From the NCBI GenBank assembly GCA_025716855.1, contig JAIXMQ010000055.1, positions 1 through 64,000 on the forward strand: 64,000 nt of DNA. Reading direction: 5' to 3'. A model generated the notes under the pieces. It ran no database searches. It saw nothing but the letters and a program-made list of their open reading frames with translations, and was not told the origin of the DNA. The position numbers and the translations under genes are program-made. The DNA is from Pilaira anomala (taxonomy: Eukaryota > Mucoromycota > Mucoromycetes > Mucorales > Mucoraceae). Below are positions 1 to 11,613 of the stretch, in pieces. Within the stretch, counting starts at the first letter, position 1, and the number at the start of each line of letters is the position of its first letter.

Positions 1-763
1 ATTCGAAAGATTAATGAAATTGTGAAAAGAGCTCGTTTGGCTAGAGTTCATGCATTAATTATCAGTCATTTGAAAAAGGAAATGCCAGCTATGTTTGGTA
101 AAAAGAAGAAACAAGACGCTCTTTTGAATAATTTAGCTCAAGAATTTATTAAGATTCAACAAAGACACCATTTACCTGCTGGTGATTTTCCTAATCCGGA
201 ACGATTTAAACAGAATTTAGCTCATTATGATATGGACAAATTCAAGTCACTCAAAGATGATTTAATTGAGCGTGTAGATGAGGTAACATATGTGTACATT
301 GAATGTTTTATTATTTAGATAACTAACTTTATATAATCATCATTAGGCACTCGCTAATGATCTTCCTAGATTAATGTCCCAATTCCCTACCATGAATCCT
401 GAACTCAATCAAAGTGAAAGAAACCCATTTGCAGAAGCTGGCGGTATCCCTGGACCAGGCGAAATTCCACCTTCTTACTGGGAATTCGACTCAATTGACA
501 AGAATTCTTATTTACCTCGATTCAATCAATTGGGACCTCGTGAAGGTAAAGTGTCTGGTGGAGACGTAAAGCCTATTTTGATGGAAAGTGGGTTACCCAC
601 AGATCAATTAGCACAAATTTGGAGATTAGCTGATTTTGACAATGATGGGTACATGGATATTGATGAATTCTCAATTGCTATGCATTTAATTAAGGCGGTA
701 CAAAATGGTGCTCAATTGCCTGATAAATTACCTGCTACTTTGATGCCTACCCGAAAGTTTTAA
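1..763 (+). CDS. EHD/RME-1-type endocytic ATPase, C-terminal part (5' end outside window)
   Basis: This is the 3' part of a C-terminal EH-domain protein (EHD1/RME-1 family), a dynamin-like membrane-remodelling ATPase of endocytic recycling. The frame is open from base 1, so the G domain and start lie upstream. Exon 1-282 encodes the helical region after the G domain (INEIVKRARLARVHALIISH). An intron at 283-346 (gtaaca..cattag) joins in phase to exon 347-763. The second exon carries the linker with an NPF tripeptide (ERNPFAEAGG) and a terminal EH domain with a calcium-loop-like DFDNDGYMDIDEF. EHD proteins normally end with this domain, so the C-terminus looks complete. The gene converges on the YIPF6-like gene, whose stop lies 63 bp away. 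Confidence 0.9.
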
Positions 764-826
764 TGTAATTTAATACAACAATAAAAATATATAGTAATAT
801 TATAAGATTTTATTTATTTGTTTATT

Positions 827-1880
827 TTAAGATACGGCGACTAACCAAGCAATAATAAGATAAAAGAGAAAGAGAGGGTATACCTATAGATGTAAATAAT
901 ACGTTTTAGAATTAAAAATATACACATTTATAAAGATATCACTTACGGCTAAGGCGCGTCGATTACTCAAATGTGCTTTGGATTCAGATAAGAAACCAAC
1001 AGATGCAAATGTAGACCATCCAAATGCAATCAAAGAACCTGGAACTCTAAACCAAACAGTCTCTACAAAAATAGCTACAGTAGCTACTACAACTAGAGGA
1101 AATAAACAGTATCCAATAACACAAACTGATTGAAAAAATGAACTATAGTGTTTTATGTCAGTTATTTTTTGTTTCTGCTGTTTATATATATATAGATTAC
1201 TTTACACTGATCCACCTAATAGTTTAGCATTCAAAGTAACAATTGCTGCGCCTATCCAAACAATGACAAATACACCTGTAAAGATAGGAACGGATTGATC
1301 TGCAGGTACACTTGTACTTAATATACTATACACACACAAAAAAATAATAATAATAACAATGTTATATATACACGCATAAATTATGTCTCCCTTTTTCTTT
1401 TCTTCTTTTTTAAACTTACATTGCTAAAGATAAACATAAAATAAGTGGTCCCCATAAATCCCAATCTTTTAATACACTACGATCACCTTTAGGATGTAAT
1501 ACTTGTTGTAACTTTCTTCCTACTTGTTTTACATCACGAAGCTATTAAAACAATAAGTATGTAATACAGAGAGAGAGACAAAACGTCTAACTTACAATAG
1601 TAACAGAAACAGGTTCGTCTAAAGTATCTTCACCTGTATAAACGGGGTTATAGGTTGTAGCGATAGGTTCAGAAGGTACGTGAGATGAAGAACCGATGGA
1701 TCCAGACAAGTTTGCAAAAGGGTTGACTATTTGCTGTTGTTGCTGTTGTTGTTTCGTTGCAGATTGACCAGTTAAATCTACGTCTGGTTCAATACTCGTA
1801 TCATGCTGATAAAAGTCAAAGTTATCTTCTGGACGCGCAAAAGGGTTATCGTATAGCTGTTGTTGTGAATGAGATAACAT
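827..1880 (-). CDS. YIPF6/Yip4-like Golgi membrane protein
   Basis: A Yip1-domain protein of the Golgi/ER-Golgi membrane system that probably binds Rab-type GTPases. Five exons join in phase: 1880-1596, 1541-1420, 1325-1206, 1142-947 and 883-827, giving about 259 residues. The N-terminal third is a hydrophilic cytosolic tail with a seven-Gln run and two NPFA motifs. It is followed by the conserved block DWDLWGPLILCLSLA, then VFVIVWIGAAIVTLNAKLLGG and several hydrophobic segments. The end NRRALA-VYPLFLFYLIIAW matches the end of animal YIPF6. The start is the only in-frame ATG before the acidic tail. A 186-bp divergent promoter is shared with the ADCK1-like gene. Family assignment is firm; the Yip4/YIPF6 subfamily is likely. 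Confidence 0.87.
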
Positions 1881-2066
1881 TTTTTTGTACGTGTTAAAAG
1901 AGAAAGGAAGGAATTTTGGTCGATTCCGCTATTTACTCATTGGTAGGGCTAATCGTTCTTCCTTCTTTTCTCTCTTTCCATTGTTACCAAAATGAATTAA
2001 TGAGGAACCAGTTATTTTTTCTTTTTTTTCTCTCTCTCTCTATATTTCTCGGCTTTTGTTAACGAT

Positions 2067-3904
2067 ATGTTAAATACCTTTTTAAAGAAAGGTTTATCTA
2101 AACCAAATGGAATATCTACTCGATTGTATAGAACTGGGAGACCAACAATAGTTAGTCATAAAAAGAAGTGGTTATTTGTTGGAGGTACAGCAGTATGTTG
2201 TGGAGGTTTAGGTTTAACCTGGTACGAATCAGACGCCCAAGCTAGACATGTAGCAGTTGCCATGCAACGTATGAGCATTGCTACAAAGATCGGTGTCAGT
2301 GTTGCCCTCGATTACAAATTAACACAATCGAAAAACTACGATTCAGATGAAGAAAAAACGAAAGCGAAGCAAGCATGTGACTTACGGTGTGCAGAAAGAG
2401 TCTTGGTAGGTTTGCAAAAGCTTGGAGGTATCTATGTTAAATTAGGACAGCATGTTTCTGCCATGACTTATATCCTGCCTGCGGAATGGACAACAACATT
2501 AAGTGCTTTACAAGATCGATGCGATCCTACTAGTGCAGAGGATATTGAAAAGATGTTTTTAAATGATTATGGTGTACCAATGGAACAAGTATTTGAAGCA
2601 TTTGACTGGAAGCCATTAGGTGTTGCATCATTAGCACAGGTACATAAAGCTAGGTTGAAGAAGGAACATCATACGGAAGATGCAAGTGATGATTGGGTTG
2701 CAGTCAAGTTTCAACACCCTAGGTTAGATGAGTTTTGTAAGATCGATTTGAAGACAGTAACGTTGATCATCCATACGATTAAACGTATCTTTCCCGATTT
2801 TGGATTTGAGTGGATCTTACAGGAAATGAATGAATCCTTACCGCAAGAAATGAATTTTGAAAGAGAGGCAGAGAACTCATACCAATTGCAAAAGAATTTT
2901 GAAGAGGAAAAGAAGAACCGTAGTACAGCGTTGGTTGTACCTGGTGTTGTTTGGGCCAAGAGAAGAATCTTAGTAATGGAATGTAAGTATCAATGTGAAT
3001 ATAAAATAAAGGAAGTATCATACTAATTATTGCATAAATAGTTATTGAAGGTGCTCGTGTGGATGATTTTGAGTTTATGGAAAAACATGGAATTGATCCA
3101 AGTCAAGTATCTACAGAAATCACTGAGATATTCTCAAAGATGATGTTTTTAGATGGATTCGTACATTGTGATCCACACCCAGGAAACGTATTAATTCGAC
3201 CTGCCAAGGATCCTAAATCCAAGTTCAAATTCGATGTCGTCTTATTAGATCATGGACTTTATCGTACCTTGACCGATGAATTACGTACAAATTATGCACA
3301 TTTATGGACATCACTAATTCGAGGTGATGAAGAGGGAATTCGTGAATATTCTTTACGCGTAGGATGTCGACCCGAATCACATCGCTTATTTGCGTCCTTA
3401 TTAACTGGTCGTGAATGGTCTACTATATCTACTGCAGATCTCTCTTCAGATAGAACCGATACAGAAATTAGTCGAATTACAGGTCGTGCAAAAGGATTTA
3501 TTGTACGTATTTATGATATCCTCGAAACCTTGCCACGAATTGTATTATTGTTGCTCAAGACTAGTGATTTATTGAGAGGATTAGATGAAACGCTTCGAAC
3601 TTCTCATGATAAGTACATGACTTATGCGCTAATGGGTAGATTCTGTGCAGAGGCTGTATGGAATGATGCAAAAGAAAATTTGTTACCGCGTATTAAACAA
3701 TCTCCCTCTTGGATTTCAAGTTGGTCTTTGATAAAGGATCTCGTACGTGCCTGGTGGGAATATCAAAGCTTAGAGCTTGGATTACGTGTATATCAGTTAC
3801 AATCAAATACACGTGAGAAGTGGCAGTTGTTATGGGATCGTGGACAAAAGAAACATCATAGTATAGATAATTCATTAGATACAAAAATACCTTTAGGAAT
3901 TTAA
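2067..3904 (+). CDS. ADCK1-like mitochondrial ABC1/UbiB kinase-like protein
   Basis: A member of the ABC1/ADCK atypical kinase family, closest to animal ADCK1 and to the yeast mitochondrial Mcp2/Cqd2 group, which affects lipid and coenzyme Q homeostasis. Two exons (2067-2982 and 3042-3904) encode 592 residues. The N-terminus is basic and Ser/Leu-rich, followed by a hydrophobic segment (WLFVGGTAVCCGGLGLTW), consistent with mitochondrial inner-membrane anchoring. Family marks are YVKLGQH (KxGQ motif), PLGVASLAQVHKA, VAVKFQHP, FVHCDPHPGNVLI and LLDHG. The intron has a clear TACTAAT branch site. All kinase-like core motifs are present, so there is no sign of decay. Confidence 0.92.
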
Positions 3905-3956
3905 AAACAATAGACTTTTTTCTTATACAATAATATATTATAATTTATTTAATTAA

Positions 3957-5279
3957 CTACAATTTACTTGTTCCTAAAGTAAGGAGCTGTTGTTCATATC
4001 GTTTAAGTGCCTTGGCCAAATGATATTTACCAACTTTTACAGCAGCTGGAATATACTCCTTTAGTGCCTCGTTATTTAAATCACCACTGAAGGAATCTAT
4101 CTGTATGTAAGTAATGCTGTTGAAGAAAAGTTTTTTTTTTTTTTCTTTTACCTGGAGCAGTTCGTGGCACGTCAATCACAAGACCTTCAGGAAGTACCTT
4201 GATCGTTTGAGCTATACATGCATGTCTTTTATAAAAGAGTGTAACAAATATTTGTAACATTACTTACTGTTTCTAGATTTGTCTGTAATCAAAGTCATAA
4301 ACCCTTCAACCAACGTTTCCATTTTAGCATGAGGAGCGTCGCTGATCACTTTAGAATAAGGTTTCTTTTCAAAGTTGGATTGATTGGCAAAAGCCGTCAT
4401 ATCAGTATCTGTTGTATGATCAGTCCACTGACAAATAATAATTTAGGATAATGTATTCTTTACCAATCCAAAAAGGACATAGGGCGTTTACACGAACGTT
4501 ACAAATCAAGGGCATTAACTGGAATGAACGTGTGTAGCCAACAATAGCATGCTTACTGGCACTATAGCTTGCCAAGTTCCTAAGACACAGAATGTAAATT
4601 GAATGCATATGAGCACGTATTTATAACCTTACGGATGGGCATGTAAACCGGCTACTGAAGACATGTGGACAATACAGCCACCTCCTCTTTTTGCCATATG
4701 AAGAAGAGCTACTTTCGTACCTTTGATAACGGCGGTTGTATTGATATCAATAATTCTTTCCTCAACTTCATCTGTATTTTACAGTAATAAGTACATATAT
4801 TTTATTTCTAATTCATCTTTGTGATTTACCATCTAAAGGTGTAAACATCGAATCACTGTTAACTCCAATAGCAGCATTTAATAATGCAATCTAATCAAAG
4901 TTTTGAGAAAACCTTACTCCTTTTTTTTATCATAAATAGAACTTACATCAACGCCACCAAACTCTTTTTCAGCGAGATTGAAAAGACCAATGTTATCTCT
5001 ATACTTTGTCACGTCTGTTCGAAGGAAAACAGCTACCTTGGATCCAGCTCTATCCTTGAAATTAATGAGTGGTTTTTTATAGAAAAAAAGATATTTTTAA
5101 TACTTTTTGTTATAGGATTCAACAAGTTCTTGGCCTTCCTTTTCGAGAACATCCCCAATAGCTACTTTACAACCGGCTTCAACTAATGCATCCGATATAG
5201 ACTTACCAATACCACGACTAGCACCTGTAAGTACAGCGACTTTGTCACGCAAAGTGGAAATAGAGTCAGAAGTTAACAT
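3957..5279 (-). CDS. Short-chain dehydrogenase/reductase, NAD type
   Basis: A classical SDR oxidoreductase with about seven exons; the layout resembles 15-hydroxyprostaglandin-dehydrogenase-like SDRs, but the substrate is unknown. The start at 5279 (MLTSDSISTLRDKVAVL) places the Rossmann fold at the N-terminus. Visible motifs are TGASRGIG (cofactor loop), AIGDV with an Asp at the end of strand 2 (favours NAD over NADP), LLNAAI (variant NNAG), IVHMSSVAG (catalytic Ser) and YSASKHA (YxxxK). They are followed by VNALCPFWIDTDMT. Junctions were placed by phase, for example YNKK-AGSK and FWI-DTDM. It ends 52 bp from the convergent ADCK1-like gene. A start further upstream is possible in one frame, but it adds a poorly supported leader. 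Confidence 0.85.
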
Positions 5280-6111
5280 ATAGATAGCGTTGTTTTGAAG
5301 AAAAAGAAAGAAGCAGGAAAAAGGGAGACCTGTTCGTGTTAAAAATATAAAAAAATAGATAAATACATACAAGAGATGATTAAGATCACGTTTTTAAAAA
5401 GTAAAGGTTTCTATTTGCGTATACATTATTTGTGTTTTAAAGTTTACATTGTGTAAAACGTAATGCATGTAAATATGTAAACAAATTAGCTATTTTTAAA
5501 TTTTAATGTTACCGTTATGTAAAAAAAAAAAGGTTCATCGCATTTCACATTGTATCAAAATGCCATCTTAGATAACACTTTTACCGTATTTCCGTGCCCA
5601 AGATGTTCCTCTTATAAAGATGCCAATAACTAATCCAAGTAGTTAGCTTCAGTGGAAAACTCTCTGTTATAAGTTTACCAAAGAAAAAAGACTACAAACT
5701 GGAGGATATTTCTTCTTTTTGTTTTCCTAAGTGGTTATAATTACTTCAAACAGGATATTTAAAAAACTTGATTAATTTTCTATCTACAATTGATGTAAGA
5801 TGATAGACAAGACAACCAATATTGTGTTTTTTCTTATTTAGAAGTTATTGGATTGTAGATGAATCTCGAAAATAATTGTTTTAACCAGAGCTGGTAGAAA
5901 AAATGGGGGAATTTGATCTCACATAAGTGTATAGAATTATTCAAAAAAAAAGATGAGAGAGTGAAAGTGCACTATGTCATTGCAAACAATTAATCTGTAA
6001 ATGTATTAACAGGTAATCAGATACATGTTGTAGGCTGCTTAAGCTGAAACATAAATCATTGAACTTGTGCCGGAACTTTCCGTCATGTAAAATCCAAGTT
6101 ATCTAAATAGA
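5280..6111. other. Intergenic region without a recognisable gene
   Basis: AT-rich spacer upstream of the minus-strand dehydrogenase. I see no coding stretch, tRNA or repeat family here. It contains short A-runs (about 5521-5530) and probably holds the dehydrogenase promoter. Confidence 0.5.
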
Positions 6112-6119
6112 TATAAATA
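6112..6119 (+). promoter_or_regulatory. TATA-box-like TATAAATA
   Basis: TATAAATA followed by pyrimidine-rich sequence, a typical fungal promoter layout. It lies 312 bp before the proposed ATG at 6431, so a long or spliced leader would be needed. Inference only. Confidence 0.35.
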
Positions 6120-6430
6120 CTTCCCTTCCATTGTTTATTCTTTTACTCACATACTTTATAATAAACACTCTCCTTTATAACTTATAGCAACTCTCATAAC
6201 TAGCAGGTACCTCGTTGTTATTAGTATTAGTACCATCAAGACTGTCTTGGATAGGAAAGAGAAATAAGGTAACTAAACTTAAAGAAATAAAAAGATGCCA
6301 AAAGAAAAGTATTGTTAAAACTCTATTACGATAGTTTTATTTGAGAAGAAAGGTATAAAATCAGACAAGGGGAAAACTATCTAAACGATGGTCATATTTA
6401 TATGTTTTCTTTAGCGGAGACATATGGAAA

Positions 6431-7976
6431 ATGATATTAATTGATATCATAGAAGATGTATATAAAAATGGTAAAGGTAAGTGCGTTCATAATTATTATT
6501 GATTATAAGTGATAATGATGATAATAAAGATGTGATGTAATTTACCTCTAGGTTTTTCTCAGTTTTAATTACGCGTATTTATTGGCGAGTTACTTTGTTT
6601 AATGTTGGCATAGGCAAACCACATTACTTTCTTGTTGTTTCTGCTTCTTGAGGCAAGAACGAAGTACATCTTCTTCAATTACCTCTTGTGTGTCTGGCAT
6701 GTGATACTCATCGGCTGCGTTCAAATTGTCATTTGATAGTTGTTGTTGTTGTTGTTGTTGGTAAATAGTAGAGATGTTGTTTAGAGAGAAAACTCGAGAC
6801 CACAGAGCAGGTGTCAGGAACTGGGCTTTGTTGGGGATGCTTATAGTCACAGCTAAATAAATACGTGATCATTGATAGGAAATTCATGAAAGGTTAAACA
6901 GACTCTTGTTACTGCCACTTTCCATATATGCCAACTTGTTATGTTATTGACCTACAACATCTAAAAAAGAAACACTAACTGAAACAATCAATTGGAATGC
7001 TAGTGATGAAATCCAAATTAATAAGCAAGAAGATTCGGCGGTGGATTTCTTTCACTTTACTGACCTTGTCTCTGGTACCGTTACAGATGCTGAACGTGAT
7101 ATAAACTCACAAGAACAAATGAAGGATACCGTTGTTGATTTAGAGGATTTAGTCTCTTTAACTGCCCCCCCCCCCGAATACTCATCCCGTGTTGCCGCCT
7201 CTCTTGTTCAAGTCAATGGTATGAATACAATCAATGATAATTTAAGAGATTTTATATTAACTTTGGTTCCACCCCTAGATGTTAAGGACAATGTGGTATT
7301 TACCTGTTTCTTGCAAGAGATTACTTTTCATAAAATAAAAAATCACAATTAACCAATCACTGTTTGTCAATATTACAAGCGGTCCATAAATAGAAACTCA
7401 ACTGATATTATCTTAGTATAGCTCCAGCAGTTATTTTGTTCCAGACATTACCTACAAATAATTTGAAAAGTATGGAATCTCTTATTTCTCCTTCTACTGA
7501 TACCAATACCGATCAATCTGTTGAATCCCCCGTACAAAGATCAAATCCTGAATCTCCTGTACCTGTACCTAAATCAAATCCTGAATCACCTACACTTGAA
7601 TCCAAGCCAACTACTACTGACTTGACTGAATCTAAATCCAATACTGAATTAGAAGCCTTAAATAACTCAATAAGTTCAGAGAAACTATCATCAGCAAGCT
7701 TTACAGGAAGTCGAATAGGTTTCATTGCCTTCTTTTCTGTCTCAGAGCTTGTAAATGATGTATGTTTTTTTAATTTGTGATGTTTTTTTTTAATGTGTGA
7801 ACTAATGTATTTTTTTTTGTTTTATTTAGGGCGATGATATTCAATCAGTTGTATCTAAATTCTGTAAAGAAAATGGCTTGGAGTCAAGTGGACCTGAGTT
7901 GTATAAAAAAGCAGTAGAGAAAAAGACAAAGATGATTCTTAAAAGAAGAAAGAAGTCTAAGAAGTCTCCCAATTAA
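6431..7976 (+). CDS. Unknown acidic, Ser/Pro-rich protein with a basic C-terminus
   Basis: I do not recognise this protein. A phase-consistent model has exons 6431-6476, 6970-7295, 7445-7759 and 7830-7976 and encodes about 277 residues. The first half is acidic (DTVVDLEDLVSLT). The middle is low-complexity with repeated NPESP units (SNPESPVPVP, KSNPESPTLE). The end is strongly basic (KKTKMILKRRKKSKK), possibly a nuclear-localisation or nucleic-acid-binding tail. An 11-C run at 7165-7175 encodes TAPPPEY and is a likely site for sequencing indels. The first exon and its 493-bp intron (acceptor tctaaaaaag) are the weakest part; the last three exons are well supported by frame and splice sites. 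Confidence 0.5.
6599..6925 (-). CDS. Possible small polyglutamine protein, antisense within an intron
   Basis: A 253-base open frame on the minus strand with polyQ (a run of eight Gln), DTQEVIEEDVLRSCLKKQKQ and a terminal CLCQH. It has no ATG of its own. A short first exon (6925-6904, MESGSNK) could splice to 6852 in phase, though through a weak gtctgt donor. That would give about 92 residues. It would lie wholly inside the first intron of the plus-strand gene at 6431-7976. No family is recognised. It may equally be an unannotated exon of something else or a chance ORF. Confidence 0.25.
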
Positions 7977-8566
7977 TTAATTCTAAATAAATCACCTACT
8001 CTGTATCATATGTCCTTAATCATCTCTTTTAACTTCACTTTTTGTTTTTCGTGTAAGTCTGTCTTATAGTTAACTACTTTATAGCTTATACTTTGGGGGA
8101 ATGTTTATTTGGACGGATTTTATTAAATAAATCAAGCTTGTATAATTTATAAATTTAAGCAATCAACAATTTTATTATTATACATGGAGGTGCACAGACC
8201 TTTGTTTAAAGGCACTTTCTATAATTGAAATAAATGAATATTCAATCAACAAATATAATTGATTCGACAAGCTTTTGATATCATCTAAAAAATTAATCTG
8301 TATTGATTGATGTAAAAACAAATAAGAAAATAGGAGGGGAGTTTTATCACTATGTATTATTTTCAAAAAAAAAGCCTTTATTTTTTACATTTTTGTGTAA
8401 TTTTCGAGGATTTTTTATGTTTATGGTAATGCTCAGTAGCACGGCTGTCCAAAAAAGGTGTTTTTTGCAGTGTTTTGGAAATAACTAACCATATATTAAC
8501 AATATGTCAATATGTCAATATGTAAAAAAAAAAAAAAAAAAAAAAAAGTAAATATTTCATGTACAA
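7977..8566. other. Convergent intergenic region
   Basis: 3' flank between the unknown acidic gene and the VTC gene. It holds AATAAA-like signals (around 7985 and 8124) and a run of about 24 A at 8524-8547, but no credible gene. Confidence 0.5.
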
Positions 8567-10841
8567 TTAATTGTTGTTACTTTCTTGAGGTAACGCGTAC
8601 AAATGATTTGGCTGATCATCATGACTAAATCTTAACCAAAAATTAATTATTAAAGCAGCAACTATCAAGATACAAAGAATGGCAGGACCATATATATCAT
8701 CAAAACGACCTGTCTGTGATGGTGTTCGTAGTTGCCACGCTCGATACTCAAATCTAGCTAGTGCATACAGCGCCAATAACATGGCAATAAACAAAAATAT
8801 AGCACCACAGACTCTGGACTTGTAGTCACCAAAGTTGAGTAAGTTCAATGCAACAGTTAACAGTAGCGCACAAAACTGGAGCCAAGAAATAAAAGTACGT
8901 TCGTTTGCAAAAAATATTTTAGGCTCAATCTTGATTGTGGATAATTTAGGAAGCTTCTTCTTTTTTTTATTGATCTTTTCTCCATTATCGTTGCTCTTAA
9001 CTGGGTCTCCAACATGACCGAGGATAACTTGCGTCGATTTCTTACGCCTGAATGAGGACGACGGTGATAATAAAAAGGAAGATTTGTGATAAAAGAGAGG
9101 TTGGTTCTGATTCACTTCTAGTTCTTCTGGCAGATCTAAAAAAATCAGTTTATTACTTTTATCTACTAAAGTGGCCATGGAAACTGATACATGATCTTTG
9201 TTTTTATTGTCAAGATAGGATTTTCGTAGCAATGCTTGTTGGCTTTGCCGTGATTTTTCCTTAAGACTGTTACCAAGAGAATAAGGAATAGCGCTTCGAT
9301 ATGGTTTGCCATTCAAAAGCGGCTGCAGACTTTTTGATCTTGATAATCCATCATGTATTGCGGATGGACTGAACCCTTTTTTAAAAAGGTCTGCCCATGC
9401 AGGTGAGGATAACCTGGTATTTGTTGCTAGGTTTGTGGTATATAACTGGAATGTACCTTGTAAATACTTTGTAAATCCGGGCACTTCTTGTAATAGTTTA
9501 CTCTTTTGTGAGAAAGTATTTAACCAATAAAGTAAAGGGTCATCCAATTTGGTTTCGGTTGAAAGTTTGACTTCCATAACGGCATACGGAAAAGCAACAC
9601 CATTACTATTATCTGAAAAGAAAGGCTGGTTCTCCTGATTATCTTTCTTGAAAAATCGAATGTTTGTGTCTAATGTAATGTGAAGTCCGAATTCTTGACT
9701 GGCGTGATTTTTGAATGATAAACGATTGTAATCACATTGTATTTTTGGTTTTAAAGTTGAATACAGGTTAAAATCTAGTACAAATTCTGAAAACGAGAAA
9801 CTGTTAGATTGTTCTTCATTTGTGGGGTTTGAACCTGAGCAGAGATCATTTAATTGAGAGATTTGGACGTTTAATCTATGTTTACTAGATATGTCTCTGG
9901 AGTAAAACGTAGTGTGTGTTTCGTTTTCTAAATAAATATTGTTATTTAAAAGAGAGCCATATCTAAATAAAGCGATAATATCATTAGTTTTTTTTTAGGT
10001 GGAGACATAAAATATAAGTTTACCTTTTGCATTTGATGGCCCTTGCATTTTTTTTATCTCCTAACCTGTCGGTATAAGTGTCCAAATAATCATTATCCAG
10101 ATAAACGTTTGACATGGAAAAGTCGAATTCTTTTTCAACTTCAATAGGCTTCACAATATGAGTCTGCATACAAAGAGTAGCAATGACTTCTGATACATGT
10201 TGAGGAAGAATCCAATACTTTCTACTTTTTCTCTCCACTATTGTTTTCGGTATGGCAATAGATGTGTCCATACCCATTATATTTTCTTGATGAGAGCTAC
10301 TAAAATGTTGCTGACATTGGTATCTTATGGAAGAAACTTCAGCATAGAATGAGGCAGCCCAATTTATTTTTAATCCTGAATCGATTGTTTGATATTCATA
10401 ACCGGGAAGCTGAGTATGATCAATGCCAGTCCATTTTTTATGTTTCTTTAGTATTTTTGCAAAGCCTAATCTATTCAATTGAATAAATTTAGAAAAATCA
10501 TTGATATCAAAAATAATTTCTATTAATGTGTCATCCAAGTTGTGTAAGAATTCTGTTGCTTCTTGATTCTCTTGTGGTGTTTGTTGAATGGTAGTAGAAC
10601 TTTTTAATAAGTGATGACTGTATTGGATACGAGATGCTAATTGATGGTTGTAACGAGCAATAAACTGGGTTACTTTTGTTTTTTCGTTTGTAAATGATTG
10701 GATGAAATTGGATTCATCTTGGCTATTCCACTCATGATCTAATTGTCTACTTTTTAGATCCATTTTAAGCAAATCATATTGAATATATTCAATCCTCCAT
10801 GGATTTAATAGGTTTTCTTTCAAATAGTTTCCAAATTTCAT
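8567..10841 (-). CDS. SPX-VTC-DUF202 subunit of the vacuolar transporter chaperone (polyphosphate) complex
   Basis: A subunit of the VTC complex, which makes polyphosphate and moves it into the vacuole. Two exons (10841-10024 and 9962-8567) give 737 residues. The N-terminal SPX domain begins MKFGNYLKENLLNPW and includes the inositol-pyrophosphate-type lysine cluster FAKILKKHKKWTG. A central VTC tunnel domain follows (SNVYLDNDYLDTYTDRL, later FPYAVMEVKLS). The C-terminal DUF202/Vtc1-like region has KIEPKIFFANERTFISWLQF and three membrane segments. Compared with yeast Vtc4 as remembered, several catalytic basic residues look replaced (KCKRYG for RLRWYG, ENETH for ERKTH), while the Glu of EVKL is kept. 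It is therefore more likely an accessory Vtc2/Vtc3-type subunit than the polymerase. A 44-A tract lies just before the ATG. Confidence 0.9.
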
Positions 10842-10862
10842 TAAGACTAATGTATATTTTCT

Positions 10863-10864
<2 letters not shown>

Positions 10865-10908
<44 letters not shown>
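10865..10908. repeat. Poly(dA:dT) tract, 44 A
   Basis: An uninterrupted run of 44 A on the plus strand, 24 bp upstream of the VTC start codon (T-run on the sense strand). Probably nucleosome-excluding promoter DNA; exact length is uncertain in any assembly. Confidence 0.8.
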
Positions 10909-10910
<2 letters not shown>

Positions 10911-11613
10911 AAAAGATAAAAAGAGAGAAATAAAAAGATTATTATTGTAATTGCATCAAAATAGTTTTATACATTGTTTATCCTTGAAAAAGTAGGTATT
11001 CGTTATTATTATTTTTACAGATATATTATCTGATGTATTTGGATCCCCAAGGGGGGACGATGAGGATCTGTTTTTTTACTAATATACCTGATTAATATTT
11101 TAGTTTTACCGAGGTTTTAAGATGTGTTACAGTTGCTTTTTTCTTGGTGAAAAAAAAAAAGACCCCTTGACATTTTCTTATATTATAAATTTTGAATCGA
11201 CTATACTCATGAATAAAAACAACAAGTATTCTCTATTCTCCTGGAAATAATATACGTTTGTATAAGCATAAGTTCGTTTTAAAAGGAAATCTACTACTGC
11301 TACTACAACCACTCTATCTTGTATAAACTTTAAACCGCCTCCAGGAGTTGCATAAAATTGTTTATCCAGATATTGGGTCCCCGCTTAGTTACTTTATGAG
11401 ATCACAATAAATGCAAAATACCATTTTTTAAAAACAATTATTAACGACGATTTTTATTATAATAAGTATATAGAAGTGGTAAGGAAATAATACATTTAAC
11501 ATCTTGACATTTGTTTATTTTTTCCCAGTGAAGGAGGCTAATATGAAGAATGTGTTTAGCATGTATGAAAATATATCGGCATATGCTGTTTAAATGCACA
11601 TGGTAAAATTAAT
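10909..11613. other. Promoter-side intergenic region of the VTC gene
   Basis: Between the VTC start and the 3' end of the stress-protein gene. At 11041-11067 there is a GC-rich patch (GGATCCCCAAGGGGGGAC..GGATC) with GATCC/GGATC ends and an AGGGG core that resembles a yeast stress element. No CACGTG phosphate-response site was seen. Confidence 0.4.

Noticed and set aside
2711..3021. Minus-strand ORFs within the ADCK1-like gene
   Set aside because: Shadows of the well-supported plus-strand coding sequence.
6552..6651. Extra plus-strand exon after a good gtaagt..ctctag intron following 6476
   Set aside because: In the required phase it meets a stop after four codons; the skip to 6970 keeps the frame.
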